Shown: in pieces, positions 14,968 through 23,326 of the stretch
Layout: each line of letters starts with the position of its first letter
Position numbering within the stretch: the stretch's first letter is position 1
From: Streptomyces smaragdinus
Lineage (GTDB): Bacteria > Actinomycetota > Actinomycetes > Streptomycetales > Streptomycetaceae
Direction: 5' to 3'
Assembly (NCBI RefSeq): GCF_009604385.1
Contig: NZ_WEGJ01000005.1
Location: 1-64,000, forward strand
DNA: 64,000 bases
Notes under the pieces: generated by a model
Told to the model about the DNA's origin: nothing
Databases searched by the model: none
Seen by the model: only the letters and a program-made list of their open reading frames with translations
Made by a program: the position numbers and the translations under genes

Positions 14968-16557
14968 TCAGTGCATGACCGGCGGGGCCGTCGTCTTGGA
15001 CAGCGGGTCCGTCTTCTCGAGCTTGCGGGGCATGAAGGCCGTGGCGATCAGGGTGATCACCAGGGCCGCCGCCGCCACCCAGTACGTCGTCACGAAGGCG
15101 TCCGCCAGGTCCGACAGGGCCGTGGGCTGGAACGCCTCGCCCAGCTTCTTCGCCGTTTCCGTCGCCCAGGCCGGGGGTGCGACCTTGGTGGCCTCGGCGT
15201 TCGCCAGGGCGCTCGCCGCCTTGAAGGCCTCCGAGGCGTTCTGCTGGTTCGTCAGGACCACCGACATCACCGCGACGCCGACCGAGGCGGCGACCTGCTG
15301 GATGACGTTGATCAGGGTCGAGCCGCGGGCGACCTGGTGGGCCTTCAGGGTCTTCAGCGCGGCCGTGAAGGTCGGCATCATCGCGAAGCCCATGCCCAGG
15401 CCCATGACGAAGAGGCAGAGGATCAGGCGCCAGTACGGGGTGTCCACGCCGGAGTTCAGCGCCATGCCCGTGATGCCCGCGATGATCAGCACCATGCCCA
15501 GCGGCACGATCCGGCCGACCGGCCACTTGTCGGCCAGGATGCCGGCGATCGGCATCGTGACCATCGCGCCGATGCCCTGCGGGGCGACCAGCAGACCGGC
15601 CGTGAGGACGTCCTCGCCGCGTACCTGCTGGAAGTACGTCGGGACCAGCAGCATCGCGCCGAAGAACGAGCCGGCGAAGAGGAACATCACCAGGGTGGAG
15701 ACCGTCAGGTTGCGGTCCTGGAACAGCCGCAGGTCCAGCAGCGGATGCTGGGGCCGGAACGCCCAGAACACGAAGGACACGATCAGCGCCAGACCTATCA
15801 GCCCGGGTATCAGGACCTTCGCCGCCGTCACCGTGCCCTCACCGGGGATCGAGGAGACGCCGTACAGGAACAGCGCCAGACCCGGCGACATCAGGAGCAT
15901 GCCGACCACGTCGAACGTCTCGCTCGGCTCCGGCGCGTCCTTCGGCAGGACGACGATCGCGTAGATGATCGCGACGATGCCCAGCGGGAGGTTGATCAGG
16001 AAGATCCAGTGCCACGAGACGGCGTCGATCAGCCAACCGCCCAGGATCGGGCCGCCGATCGGGCCGAGGAGCATCGGGATGCCCAGAACCGCCATCAGCC
16101 GGCCCATACGGTGCGGACCGGCTGCCTTCGTCATGATCGTCATACCCAGCGGGGCGAGCATGCCGCCGCCCAGACCCTGCAGCACGCGGAACGCGATCAG
16201 CGCCTCGATGCTCCAGGCGAACGCGCACAGGATCGAGCCGAGGGTGAACAGCGCCAGCGCCGCCACATACAGGCGTTTCGTACCGAACCGGTCCGCCGCC
16301 CAGCCGGTCACGGGGATCACGGCCGCCAGGGCCAGCGTGTAGCCGGTGATGGACCAGGCCACCGTCGAGTAGGCGTCGACCTCGAACTCGGTGAGGAACG
16401 TCGGAAGAGCGACGTTCACGACCGTCGTGTCCAGGATGGCCATGATCATGCCGAGTACGACGGCACCGGCGACCTTGAGTATGTCGGGCGTTATCTTGTC
16501 GTCGTCCTCGCCGGGCGGCCCGGCGGCGTTGCCCGTATCGGTGGCAGTGGTGGACAT
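14968..16557 (-). CDS. DHA2-family (EmrB/QacA) drug:proton antiporter
   Basis: 529 aa from ATG 16557, which has an AAGGAA ribosome-binding site. About 14 membrane helices. MFS signatures are visible: motif C-region LDTTVVNVALPTF near TM1, motif A-like GWAADRFGTKRLY, and RVLQGLGGGMLAP. These define 14-TM DHA2 exporters, which expel cationic or hydrophobic drugs using the proton gradient. Its substrate cannot be deduced. No regulator is adjacent; the divergent gene is a cellulose-binding protein under a different operator. Confidence 0.92.
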   Translation of the reverse strand: MSTTATDTGNAAGPPGEDDDKITPDILKVAGAVVLGMIMAILDTTVVNVALPTFLTEFEVDAYSTVAWSITGYTLALAAVIPVTGWAADRFGTKRLYVAALALFTLGSILCAFAWSIEALIAFRVLQGLGGGMLAPLGMTIMTKAAGPHRMGRLMAVLGIPMLLGPIGGPILGGWLIDAVSWHWIFLINLPLGIVAIIYAIVVLPKDAPEPSETFDVVGMLLMSPGLALFLYGVSSIPGEGTVTAAKVLIPGLIGLALIVSFVFWAFRPQHPLLDLRLFQDRNLTVSTLVMFLFAGSFFGAMLLVPTYFQQVRGEDVLTAGLLVAPQGIGAMVTMPIAGILADKWPVGRIVPLGMVLIIAGITGMALNSGVDTPYWRLILCLFVMGLGMGFAMMPTFTAALKTLKAHQVARGSTLINVIQQVAASVGVAVMSVVLTNQQNASEAFKAASALANAEATKVAPPAWATETAKKLGEAFQPTALSDLADAFVTTYWVAAAALVITLIATAFMPRKLEKTDPLSKTTAPPVMH

Positions 16558-16852
16558 CGTTTTCCTTACGATCGGTCGGTCGGTCGCAGACGGTTTGTCA
16601 CGTGGAATCGGTGCCCGGGGGCCGGCGCCGGGGCGGCGGGACCGGCAGGACGAGGCGACCTCTGGGGTCGACCGCGCACGGACGGGCAAAAATCGTACCG
16701 ACGAAGTACAACATCGTGCCCGTCGGGGGCGCAATGTCGATTTGGCCGTTGTGCCGGGGCGGGGTCTCGTGTCATTGACAGGGACATTGTCTGGCTTCCA
16801 TAGTGTGGGAGCGCTCCCATACCTCAACCCCCACAGTTTTCAGGAGGTTCTC
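16558..16852. promoter_or_regulatory. Divergent promoter region exporter / CBM2 gene
   Basis: 295 bp. The right end holds the CebR-type box (16806-16819) and the CBM2 ribosome-binding site. The left end next to the exporter start contains the direct repeat CGGTCGGTCGGTCG (about 16572-16584). No gene is seen. Confidence 0.5.
16806..16819. promoter_or_regulatory. CebR-type operator (cbs)
   Basis: TGGGAGCGCTCCCA, a perfect 14-bp palindrome 33 bp upstream of the CBM2 gene start. It is exactly the consensus bound by the cellulose-utilisation repressor CebR in Streptomyces, which releases DNA on binding cellobiose or cellotriose. Confidence 0.9.
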
Positions 16853-18046
16853 GTGAGCGATTCGACGCGGCGGATTGCCGTCAGACCGTGGTTGTGGCCG
16901 GTCATGGCACTCGCCCTGGTGGTGTCGGCGCTCGTGTGGGTGCCCGCGCCGGGGGCGGCCGCCGCCGGCGGGTGTTCCATGACGTACACCCCGAATCAGT
17001 GGAACGGCGGGTTCACCGCCCAGGTCAAGCTCACCAATCTCGGCTCCGCGATCAACGGCTGGACCGCGACCTGGAGTTACGGGGGCGACCAGCACATCAC
17101 CTCCGGCTGGAACGCCACGGTGACCCAGAGCGGCACGGCCGTCACCGCGCGGGACGCCGGGTACAACGCGTCGGTCCCCGCCAACGCGTCCGTCGAGTTC
17201 GGCGTGCAGGGCACGTGGAGCACGTCGAACCCGTCGCCGACCGTCGTCAGCCTCAACGGCGTCCCGTGCACCGCCGACGGAACGCCGCCGACGGACGACC
17301 CGACCGACGACCCCACGGACGATCCGACCGACGACCCGACGGACGACCCCACCCCCGTCGACTGCGGCACCGCCGTCTTCTGCTCCGGCTTCGAGGATCA
17401 GACCGGCACCACCCCCTCCGGCCAGTGGACGACCGTCTCCCCCGACTGCTCGGGCTCGGGCACGGCGACCGTCGACACGTCCGTCGCGCACAGCGGCGGC
17501 AAGTCGGTCCGCGTGGACGGCCGGGCCGGGTACTGCAACCACGTCTTCGTCGCCGCCAATCGCGACCTGTCGTCCGTCGGCCCGACGATGTACGTACGGA
17601 TGTGGGTGCGGCACACGACCGCGCTCCCCGCGCAGCACACCACGTTCGTCTCGATGCCCGACTCCTCGCAGGGCGGCCGGGCCCTGCGCGTCGGCGGGCA
17701 GAACGGCGCGCTGCAGTGGAACCGGGAGACGGACGACGCGACGCTCCCCGCGCAGAGCCCGGCGGGCGTGGCGCTGAGCCGGCCGCTGCCGACGGGCGGC
17801 TGGCAGTGCCTGCGCTTCTCGGTCAGCACCTCGTCGCCGGGGATCCAGACCTGGCTGAACGACGTGGACGTGCCGGGTCTGCGGGTCGACGGCGTCCCGA
17901 CGCAGGACGTCGACCAGCAGTGGCTGTCCCGGTCCACGGCGCCCCGTCCGACGGGGCTGCGGCTGGGATGGGAGAGCTACGGACAGGGTGACGACACCCT
18001 GTGGTACGACGACGTCGCGGTGGCGTCGGCGCCGATCGGCTGCTGA
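16853..18046 (+). CDS. Secreted CBM2 protein with Cip1-like domain
   Basis: 397 aa from GTG 16853 (AGGAGG 6 nt upstream). A signal peptide spans residues 1 to about 38. A family-2 cellulose-binding module occupies about 39-140 (CSMTYTPNQWNGGFTAQV, surface Trp50, Trp70, Trp86). A linker of five DDPT repeats lies at about 147-168. The C-terminal domain (CSGFEDQTG to PIGC) resembles Cip1-type proteins found with fungal and Streptomyces cellulases, which have a lyase-like jelly-roll fold. The perfect CebR box upstream links it to cellulose induction. Activity of the second domain is uncertain; it could be lytic or accessory. Confidence 0.82.
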   Translation: MSDSTRRIAVRPWLWPVMALALVVSALVWVPAPGAAAAGGCSMTYTPNQWNGGFTAQVKLTNLGSAINGWTATWSYGGDQHITSGWNATVTQSGTAVTARDAGYNASVPANASVEFGVQGTWSTSNPSPTVVSLNGVPCTADGTPPTDDPTDDPTDDPTDDPTDDPTPVDCGTAVFCSGFEDQTGTTPSGQWTTVSPDCSGSGTATVDTSVAHSGGKSVRVDGRAGYCNHVFVAANRDLSSVGPTMYVRMWVRHTTALPAQHTTFVSMPDSSQGGRALRVGGQNGALQWNRETDDATLPAQSPAGVALSRPLPTGGWQCLRFSVSTSSPGIQTWLNDVDVPGLRVDGVPTQDVDQQWLSRSTAPRPTGLRLGWESYGQGDDTLWYDDVAVASAPIGC

Positions 18047-18054
18047 CGCGCCCC

Positions 18055-18078
18055 GGGCCCCGTCCTCGGGCGGGGCCC
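18055..18078 (+). terminator. Terminator after the CBM2 gene
   Basis: 8-bp G/C stem GGGCCCCG / CGGGGCCC around an 8-nt loop, 9 nt after the stop codon. There is no U-tract, as is common in Streptomyces. Confidence 0.7.
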
Positions 18079-18170
18079 TCCGGGGGTGAAGATGCCCTCT
18101 CCCGTCCCGAAGTATCTTGCTTTACCGTTTATCGCAGCTTCTGGGAGTCAGCGACGAACGGGGGACGGGG

Positions 18171-18536
18171 ATGGAGCCGCAAGGGCCGGGGGCCGGGCTG
18201 GTGGTCAGCCCGGAGGTGTTACGGACCGAGGGCATGTGGCTGCGGGAGAGCCAGGCGCCGAACACCGCGACGTGCGGGAGCGGGGCGGACAAGGAGACGC
18301 GGGCGGCGGCGCACGGGCTGCGGGGGTACGGGACCGCGTCCGCGTTGGCCGGACTGCTGGAGGGGTGGGGTTCCTGGCCCGCCCGTCAGGTGAAGGCCGT
18401 ACTTGCCGAGGCGGATGCGCTGCAGGGGACCGCCGACGCGCACGGGGCGAACGACAGGGCGAGCGGGGACCGGCTCGGGGCGATCGCCGTGGCGCCCGGT
18501 TCCGGACATCGGCGCAGCGCGCTCGACGGGTACTGA
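18171..18536 (+). CDS. WXG100-like small protein, TTA-containing
   Basis: 121 aa from ATG 18171 (GGGGACGGGG upstream). Mostly helical with a central turn (LEGWGSWPARQVKAVLAEAD) in the manner of WXG100 proteins, then a Gly/Ala-rich tail. No signal peptide. It is 13 nt upstream of a longer WXG protein, so the two form an ESX-like pair. Codon 17 is TTA (18219-18221), so translation should need the bldA tRNA. Family assignment is by length, helix content and context. Confidence 0.62.
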   Translation: MEPQGPGAGLVVSPEVLRTEGMWLRESQAPNTATCGSGADKETRAAAHGLRGYGTASALAGLLEGWGSWPARQVKAVLAEADALQGTADAHGANDRASGDRLGAIAVAPGSGHRRSALDGY

Positions 18537-18549
18537 GGGGGCGCGGGGG

Positions 18550-19302
18550 ATGAACCGGACCGTACAGGAAGCGATGGCCACCGACTTCACCGTGCTGGAG
18601 ACGGCCGCGGCCGCGTGGCGGCGGATGGGTGAGGAGATGGGGCGGCTCGGTGCCGACTACTCGGGGCATCGGGCGCGTACCGAGCACTCCGGGTGGAGCG
18701 GGGAGTCCCACGAGGCGTGGGCGACCACCGCTGCCGGGATCCAGCGGACGTATCCGGACGCCGAGCAGTACGCGACGAACGTCTCGCGTCTGCTCCTCGC
18801 GGGGAGCCAGTCCCTGGCGGGGCGCCAGGAGGCGTTACGGGCGGTGGTGCACGACGCGGAGCGGAAGCATTTCCGGATCGGACCGAACGGGAAGGCGAAG
18901 TGCGACCTCGCCGCCATGGCGCGCGCCCTGGGGCCGCTCACGGGAACCGTGATCCTCGCGGAGATCGTGGGGGCGGAGGTGGCGTGGACGCAGATCGTCA
19001 CGGAGCGAATGGCCGAACTCGCCCAGGCGGACGCGGAGCTCGCGTACGCGCTGCAGCAGATGTCGATGCCGGAGGAGGAGGCCGGCACCGACACCGGGAA
19101 GACCCCCGGCGGCAGCCCCGACACCGGCCCGGGGCCGGACCGGCAGCGCGGAGAGGGCGGTCCCACACCCGACGGCGGCGGTGGGCCGGATTCCCGGGAC
19201 GGTTCGCGTTCGGAGCCCGACGGCTTGGGCGGGCAGGGTCCGGAGCCCGGTCCGGGGCCCGCGGTCGGGCAGCACGGCGGGGGGCCGACTGCCGGCTGGT
19301 GA
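18550..19302 (+). CDS. WXG-type secretion protein with Pro/Gly-rich tail
   Basis: 250 aa from ATG 18550. Residues about 5-100 form a WXG100-like hairpin with a true WSG turn (HSGWSGESHEAWATT). A second helical segment containing a hydrophobic stretch (LGPLTGTVILAEIVGAEV) reaches about 170, and the last 80 residues are low-complexity Pro/Gly/Asp. It looks like a longer ESX-type substrate whose partner is the preceding gene. Codon 96 is TTA (18835-18837), again suggesting bldA control. No enzymatic domain is visible. Confidence 0.68.
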   Translation: MNRTVQEAMATDFTVLETAAAAWRRMGEEMGRLGADYSGHRARTEHSGWSGESHEAWATTAAGIQRTYPDAEQYATNVSRLLLAGSQSLAGRQEALRAVVHDAERKHFRIGPNGKAKCDLAAMARALGPLTGTVILAEIVGAEVAWTQIVTERMAELAQADAELAYALQQMSMPEEEAGTDTGKTPGGSPDTGPGPDRQRGEGGPTPDGGGGPDSRDGSRSEPDGLGGQGPEPGPGPAVGQHGGGPTAGW

Positions 19303-19661
19303 CGCGGTCACACGCCGGGCGTCGCTTCCGCACTACGCCGTCAAATGACCGTGGGTAGTCGAGTGAATTCAGTGCGCGATATTCCGGGCAGCGGGGCAAG
19401 ATCCCCGCATCGCTCAACGGAATCCGGTCAGAACGGGCCAGAATGGCCCAGTCCTCGAACTCGCCGCATAGCCTTAAAAACGATCACACCGAGGGGCATC
19501 CACACAACCGCAACAAGCGTGACCTGTGTCACGGCTTTCGGGTGTTGTCGCTTCCTGCGATATGATCCCTGGCGCCCCCCAGGCGCGGGCAGGCCGAGGT
19601 GCCGTCGCGCGATGGCCCCACCGCTATGCCGATGCGGCGGATCACGGACCGAAGGATGATG
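19303..19661. promoter_or_regulatory. Long upstream region of the wall-polymer genes
   Basis: 359 bp, clearly richer in A+T than the flanking genes, without a convincing gene. It includes a Crp-like site (19519-19532) and a possible -10 element TATGAT at 19560-19565. The start region GAAGGATGATGATG offers three in-frame ATGs. Nothing else is recognised. Confidence 0.45.
19519..19532. promoter_or_regulatory. Candidate Crp-binding site
   Basis: GTGACCTGTGTCAC fits the Streptomyces Crp motif GTG-N6-GNCAC exactly and is a dyad (GTGAC-N4-GTCAC). It lies 130 bp upstream of the glycerophosphotransferase start. Short motifs recur by chance, so this is a candidate only. Confidence 0.4.
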
Positions 19662-21440
19662 ATGGCACGTTGCTCAATAGCGGCGATTTCTTGGGAACGA
19701 ATCCACCTTGCTCTTGATGTAGTCGTCTCGGACTATGCCGGAGACTCTAGTGCGCTTCGTTTCCGGATTGTTGACAACGAGCGTGAATTCCCGGTGAATT
19801 CTCGGCCAATCGGAGACGGCCGGCACCGCCTGGAGATCAACGTCACCAACTTCGAGAGCCGGCGTCAGGTGCCCAACGGGACCTGGCGTTTCGTGGCGTA
19901 CGACGGTGACACGGAGCTCCCCCCGGCGGACTTCGACCTGCGGAACGCGGACCGGCTCGACTCGGACTCCCGGACGTTCCTCTACGACGGCAACCGCACG
20001 GTGTACGTCGTGCAGTTCGGCATCTCGGACGACGACGAGAACCCCGAGTTCCTGATGCGGGCCTATCAGCTCTTCCGGCCCGCCGGACCGAAGGTGAAGG
20101 CGCCGGCGGGCGCGAAGCCGGCCGCCTCCTCGCCCGGTGCGAGCACGCCGAAGGCCGTCGCCGCGGCGCCCGCGCCGAAGAAGAAGTCCCTCGGCAAGCG
20201 AATAGGCCTGAAGTTCATACCCCAGGCCCGCCGCCGCAAGCTCGCGAACAACCTGTACCACATCGCCCGCCGGCTCAACCCGCCGCGCGGCAACCGCATT
20301 CTCTTCGCCTCCGAAATGCGCACCGCGCTCGGCGGCAATCTGCTGCGGGTCCACGACCGTATGGTGGAGCGGGAGCTCGACAAGAAATTCTCGTTCCGTT
20401 ATTCGTTCCGGATTCCCGACACCGCCAACAAATGGAGCACGCTGCGCGTGATCTATCTGCTGGCGACGTCCGACATCGTGCTGATGGACGACTATTTCGG
20501 GCTCCTCGCGAAGCTCGGTATCTCCCCGGACACCAAGCTGATCCAGCTCTGGCACGCGGGCAGTGGATTCAAGTCGGTCGGCTACAGCCGCTTCGGCCGT
20601 TACGGCTCCCCGAAGCTGACGAACGCCCACCGCAAGTACACGTACGTCATCACCGGGTCCGAGCACCTGCGGTCGGTGTACGCCGAGGCGTTCGGCATCG
20701 AGGAGGAGGCGGTCATCCCGACCGGCCTGCCCCGTATCGACACGTTCCTCGACAAGGAGCGCACCGCCAAGGTCGTCGACGACTTCTACGCCCAGAACCC
20801 GGCGTTCAAGGGCAAGAAGATCGTGCTGTTCGTGCCGACCTTCCGCGGCAAGAGCATCGGCGACGCCCACTACCCGTACGAGCGCATCGACTTCGAGAAG
20901 CTCTACGAGGCCTGCGGCGACAAGTACGTCTTCCTGTTCCGCATGCACCACTTCATCGACCAGGCCCCGCCGATCCCGGCGAAGTACTCCGACCGGCTCA
21001 TCGACTTCGCGTCGTACCCGGACACCAACGACCTGCTCCACGTCACCGACGTGCTGATCACCGACTACTCGTCCGTGATCTACGAGTACACCCTGCTCGA
21101 CAAGCCCATCCTGTTCTACGCGTACGACAAGGACACCTACTCGGTGATCCGCGGCTTCCACCGCGACTACGACGAGGTGGCCCCCGGCAAGATCGTCACG
21201 ACGTTCGACGACCTGCTCAAGGCCCTCCAGGAGGAGGACTACGACCTGTCGAAGATCGAGACCTTCCGCCGGGAGAACTTCGACCACGTCGACGCCAACT
21301 CGGCGGACCGGGTCATCGACTGGCTGATACTCGGCGACCCCCAGGACCGGAAGACCGGCGGCAAGCGTGACTGGCTCGACCCCGCCGCGGACGACACAGC
21401 AGCGAGTGACGAGCCGCTCAGCGACCAGTCGGAGGTTTGA
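19662..21440 (+). CDS. CDP-glycerol/polyol glycerophosphotransferase (TagB/TagF-like)
   Basis: 592 aa from ATG 19662, chosen because GAAGG then stands 6 nt upstream; ATGs at 19656 and 19659 are also in frame. Residues 1 to about 150 form a beta-rich domain, followed by an Ala/Pro linker and a basic amphipathic segment (KKKSLGKRIGLKF). The Glyphos_transf (PF04464) catalytic domain contains QLWHAGSGFKSVGYSR, FVPTFRGK, FRMHHF and LITDYSSVIYEY. TagB/TagF enzymes transfer glycerol-phosphate from CDP-glycerol to wall-teichoic-acid chains at the inner membrane face. The next gene makes a CDP-activated polyol, supporting the role. Confidence 0.9.
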   Translation: MARCSIAAISWERIHLALDVVVSDYAGDSSALRFRIVDNEREFPVNSRPIGDGRHRLEINVTNFESRRQVPNGTWRFVAYDGDTELPPADFDLRNADRLDSDSRTFLYDGNRTVYVVQFGISDDDENPEFLMRAYQLFRPAGPKVKAPAGAKPAASSPGASTPKAVAAAPAPKKKSLGKRIGLKFIPQARRRKLANNLYHIARRLNPPRGNRILFASEMRTALGGNLLRVHDRMVERELDKKFSFRYSFRIPDTANKWSTLRVIYLLATSDIVLMDDYFGLLAKLGISPDTKLIQLWHAGSGFKSVGYSRFGRYGSPKLTNAHRKYTYVITGSEHLRSVYAEAFGIEEEAVIPTGLPRIDTFLDKERTAKVVDDFYAQNPAFKGKKIVLFVPTFRGKSIGDAHYPYERIDFEKLYEACGDKYVFLFRMHHFIDQAPPIPAKYSDRLIDFASYPDTNDLLHVTDVLITDYSSVIYEYTLLDKPILFYAYDKDTYSVIRGFHRDYDEVAPGKIVTTFDDLLKALQEEDYDLSKIETFRRENFDHVDANSADRVIDWLILGDPQDRKTGGKRDWLDPAADDTAASDEPLSDQSEV

Positions 21441-21443
21441 GTC

Positions 21444-22160
21444 ATGAACGTAGCGTTGCTTTTCGCCGGTGGTATCGGCTCGCGGATGAACAGCCGGGCC
21501 CTGCCCAAGCAGTTCCTCGAGATCCACGGCAAGCCGATCATCATCCACACCCTCGAGCACTTCGAGTCGCACCCCGACATCGACGCCATCGCGATCGCGA
21601 TACTCCCCGAGTACCGCCCGCACATGGAGAAGCTGCTCAAGCGCTACGAGATCGAGAAGGTCAAGTGGCTCGTCGACGGCGGCGCCACCGGCCAGGAGTC
21701 GCGGCACAAGGCGCTCGCCGCGGTCGCCGCGGAGTGCCCCGAGGACACCGTGGTGCTGCTGCACGACGGCGTGCGCCCGCTGATCGACGCGGCCCTGATC
21801 ACCGCGAACATCGAGACCGTCCGCGAGCACGGCTCCGCCATCACGTGCACCAAGTTCAACGAGACCGTGGTCTCCAGCGAGCACGAGCACATCGACGACG
21901 TGATCCCGCGCGACCACATCTACGCCGCCCAGGCCCCGCAGAGCTTCCGGCTCGGCGAGATCCTCGGGCTGTACGACCGCGCGGTCGCCGAGGACGAGCA
22001 CGACACCATCGACTCGTGCTCCCTGATGCACCGCTACGGCCGCAAGATCTACCGCGTCGTCGGCCCCCGCTCGAACATCAAGATCACGACGGCCGAGGAC
22101 TTCTACCTCTGCCGGACGTTCTTCGAGATCATCGAGAACCAGCAGATCGCGGGTGTGTGA
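21444..22160 (+). CDS. IspD/TarI-family cytidylyltransferase
   Basis: 238 aa starting 3 nt after the previous stop. Nucleotidyltransferase motifs are visible: LLFAGGIGSRMNSRALPKQF with the signature G-R-K/Q loop, a central LLHDGVRPLI carrying the metal-binding Asp, and a C-terminal NIKITTAEDF. IspD (MEP pathway) and TarI (ribitol-5-phosphate to CDP-ribitol) share this fold. Its position between a glycerophosphotransferase and a sugar epimerase favours a TarI-like role in wall-polymer synthesis over isoprenoid synthesis. Confidence 0.85.
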   Translation: MNVALLFAGGIGSRMNSRALPKQFLEIHGKPIIIHTLEHFESHPDIDAIAIAILPEYRPHMEKLLKRYEIEKVKWLVDGGATGQESRHKALAAVAAECPEDTVVLLHDGVRPLIDAALITANIETVREHGSAITCTKFNETVVSSEHEHIDDVIPRDHIYAAQAPQSFRLGEILGLYDRAVAEDEHDTIDSCSLMHRYGRKIYRVVGPRSNIKITTAEDFYLCRTFFEIIENQQIAGV

Positions 22161-22164
22161 ACCA

Positions 22165-23226
22165 GTGAGCACCGTTTCCAGCGAGGTCGTCGCCCGCGAC
22201 CTCGACGAGATCCTCGGCCGCGACCTGCCGTGGCGTGACCTGGCCGGTACGACCGTGCTGGTCACCGGCGCGAGCGGCATGCTCCCGTCGTACGCCGTGT
22301 ACACCCTGCTCGCCCTGAACGACAGGCATGACCTCGGCATCACCGTGCACGGCCTGGTGCGCAACGGGGACAAGGCCAGGCGGCTGCTCGCGGACATCCT
22401 CGACCGGCCGGACTTCCATCTGGTCGTCCAGGACGTGTCCGCGCCGCTCGAACTGCCCGGCGCGCTCGACTACGTCATCCACGGCGCCAGCGCCGCCCGG
22501 CCCGCGCTGCACGCCGGCCAGCCGGTCGCGACGATCAAGGCGAACCTGCTCGGCACCTTCAACCTCCTCGACCTGTGCGTCGAGAAGGAGAGCCGAGGCT
22601 TCGTGCTGATGTCGTCGGCCGAGGTGTACGGCGTGCAGCCGGAGGACACCGAGCTGATCGGCGAGCAGAGCTACGGCGGCTTCGACATCCTGAACCCCCG
22701 GGCCTGCTACGCCGAGGGCAAGCGCGCCGCGGAGACCATCTGCGCCACGTACCAGGCGCAGTACGGCATCACCTCCCGCGTCGTGCGCTTCGGCCACATC
22801 TACGGGCCGGGCATGGCGCTCGACGACGGCCGGGTGCAGGCGGACTTCGCGGCGAACGTGGTGGCCGGCAAGGACATCGTGCTCAACAGCGACGGCTCCG
22901 GCATGCGGACGTACACCTATGTCGCGGACGCGATCGCGGGCATGTTCTACGCGCTGCTGCGCGGCGACGAGACCGCGTACAACGTCGCGGACCCGGCCGG
23001 CATGGTGGCGATCCGGCGGCTGGCGGAGCTGTTCACGCAGGTCCGCCCGGAGCGCGGGCTGGAGCTGCGGTTCACCAACGAGGCGGACGCGCGGGCGTAC
23101 AGCATGGCGAAGAAGCAGGGCCTGGACAGCGCGCGGCTGGCCGGGCTGGGCTGGCGGCCGGTGGTGGATCTGCCGACCGGGCTGGACCGGATGGTCACGC
23201 ATCTGGAGTCGACGCTCGAGGGCTGA
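22165..23226 (+). CDS. NAD-dependent epimerase/dehydratase (extended SDR)
   Basis: 353 aa from GTG 22165 (an in-frame start at 22153 would overlap the previous stop). Rossmann motif TVLVTGASGMLPSY, catalytic Tyr and Lys in YAEGKRAAE (YxxxK), Ser in LMSSAEVYG. Family substrates are nucleotide-sugars or CDP-polyols. It replaces the alcohol dehydrogenase TarJ usually found next to TarI, so it may produce or modify the activated building block. It ends at a double terminator. The exact reaction is not predictable from sequence. Confidence 0.83.
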   Translation: MSTVSSEVVARDLDEILGRDLPWRDLAGTTVLVTGASGMLPSYAVYTLLALNDRHDLGITVHGLVRNGDKARRLLADILDRPDFHLVVQDVSAPLELPGALDYVIHGASAARPALHAGQPVATIKANLLGTFNLLDLCVEKESRGFVLMSSAEVYGVQPEDTELIGEQSYGGFDILNPRACYAEGKRAAETICATYQAQYGITSRVVRFGHIYGPGMALDDGRVQADFAANVVAGKDIVLNSDGSGMRTYTYVADAIAGMFYALLRGDETAYNVADPAGMVAIRRLAELFTQVRPERGLELRFTNEADARAYSMAKKQGLDSARLAGLGWRPVVDLPTGLDRMVTHLESTLEG

Positions 23227-23237
23227 CGGCTTCTTCC

Positions 23238-23264
23238 GGTGAACCCCCGGGCCGGGGGTTCACC
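23238..23264 (+). terminator. Terminator after the wall-polymer operon
   Basis: Perfect 11-bp stem GGTGAACCCCC / GGGGGTTCACC with a 5-nt loop, 12 nt after the epimerase stop. Confidence 0.85.
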
Positions 23265-23282
23265 GTCGAGCGGGTCAATGCA

Positions 23283-23313
23283 AGAGCCCGGCCGCGATCC
23301 GCGGCCGGGCTCT
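23283..23313. terminator. Second, bidirectional terminator
   Basis: Perfect 14-bp stem (AGAGCCCGGCCGCG and complement) around ATC, between the convergent epimerase and hexapeptide-transferase genes. It sits 13 nt from the latter's stop and probably ends that gene's transcript. Confidence 0.85.
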
Positions 23314-23326
23314 CGTACGGTGTCCG

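Noticed and set aside
17284..17350. Short tandem repeat as a mobile or regulatory element
   Set aside because: It encodes the DDPT linker of the CBM2 protein; such linkers expand by codon repetition.
21444..22160. IspD of the MEP pathway
   Set aside because: The fold fits, but the operon context (glycerophosphotransferase, epimerase, acetyltransferase) favours a TarI-like role; not excluded.
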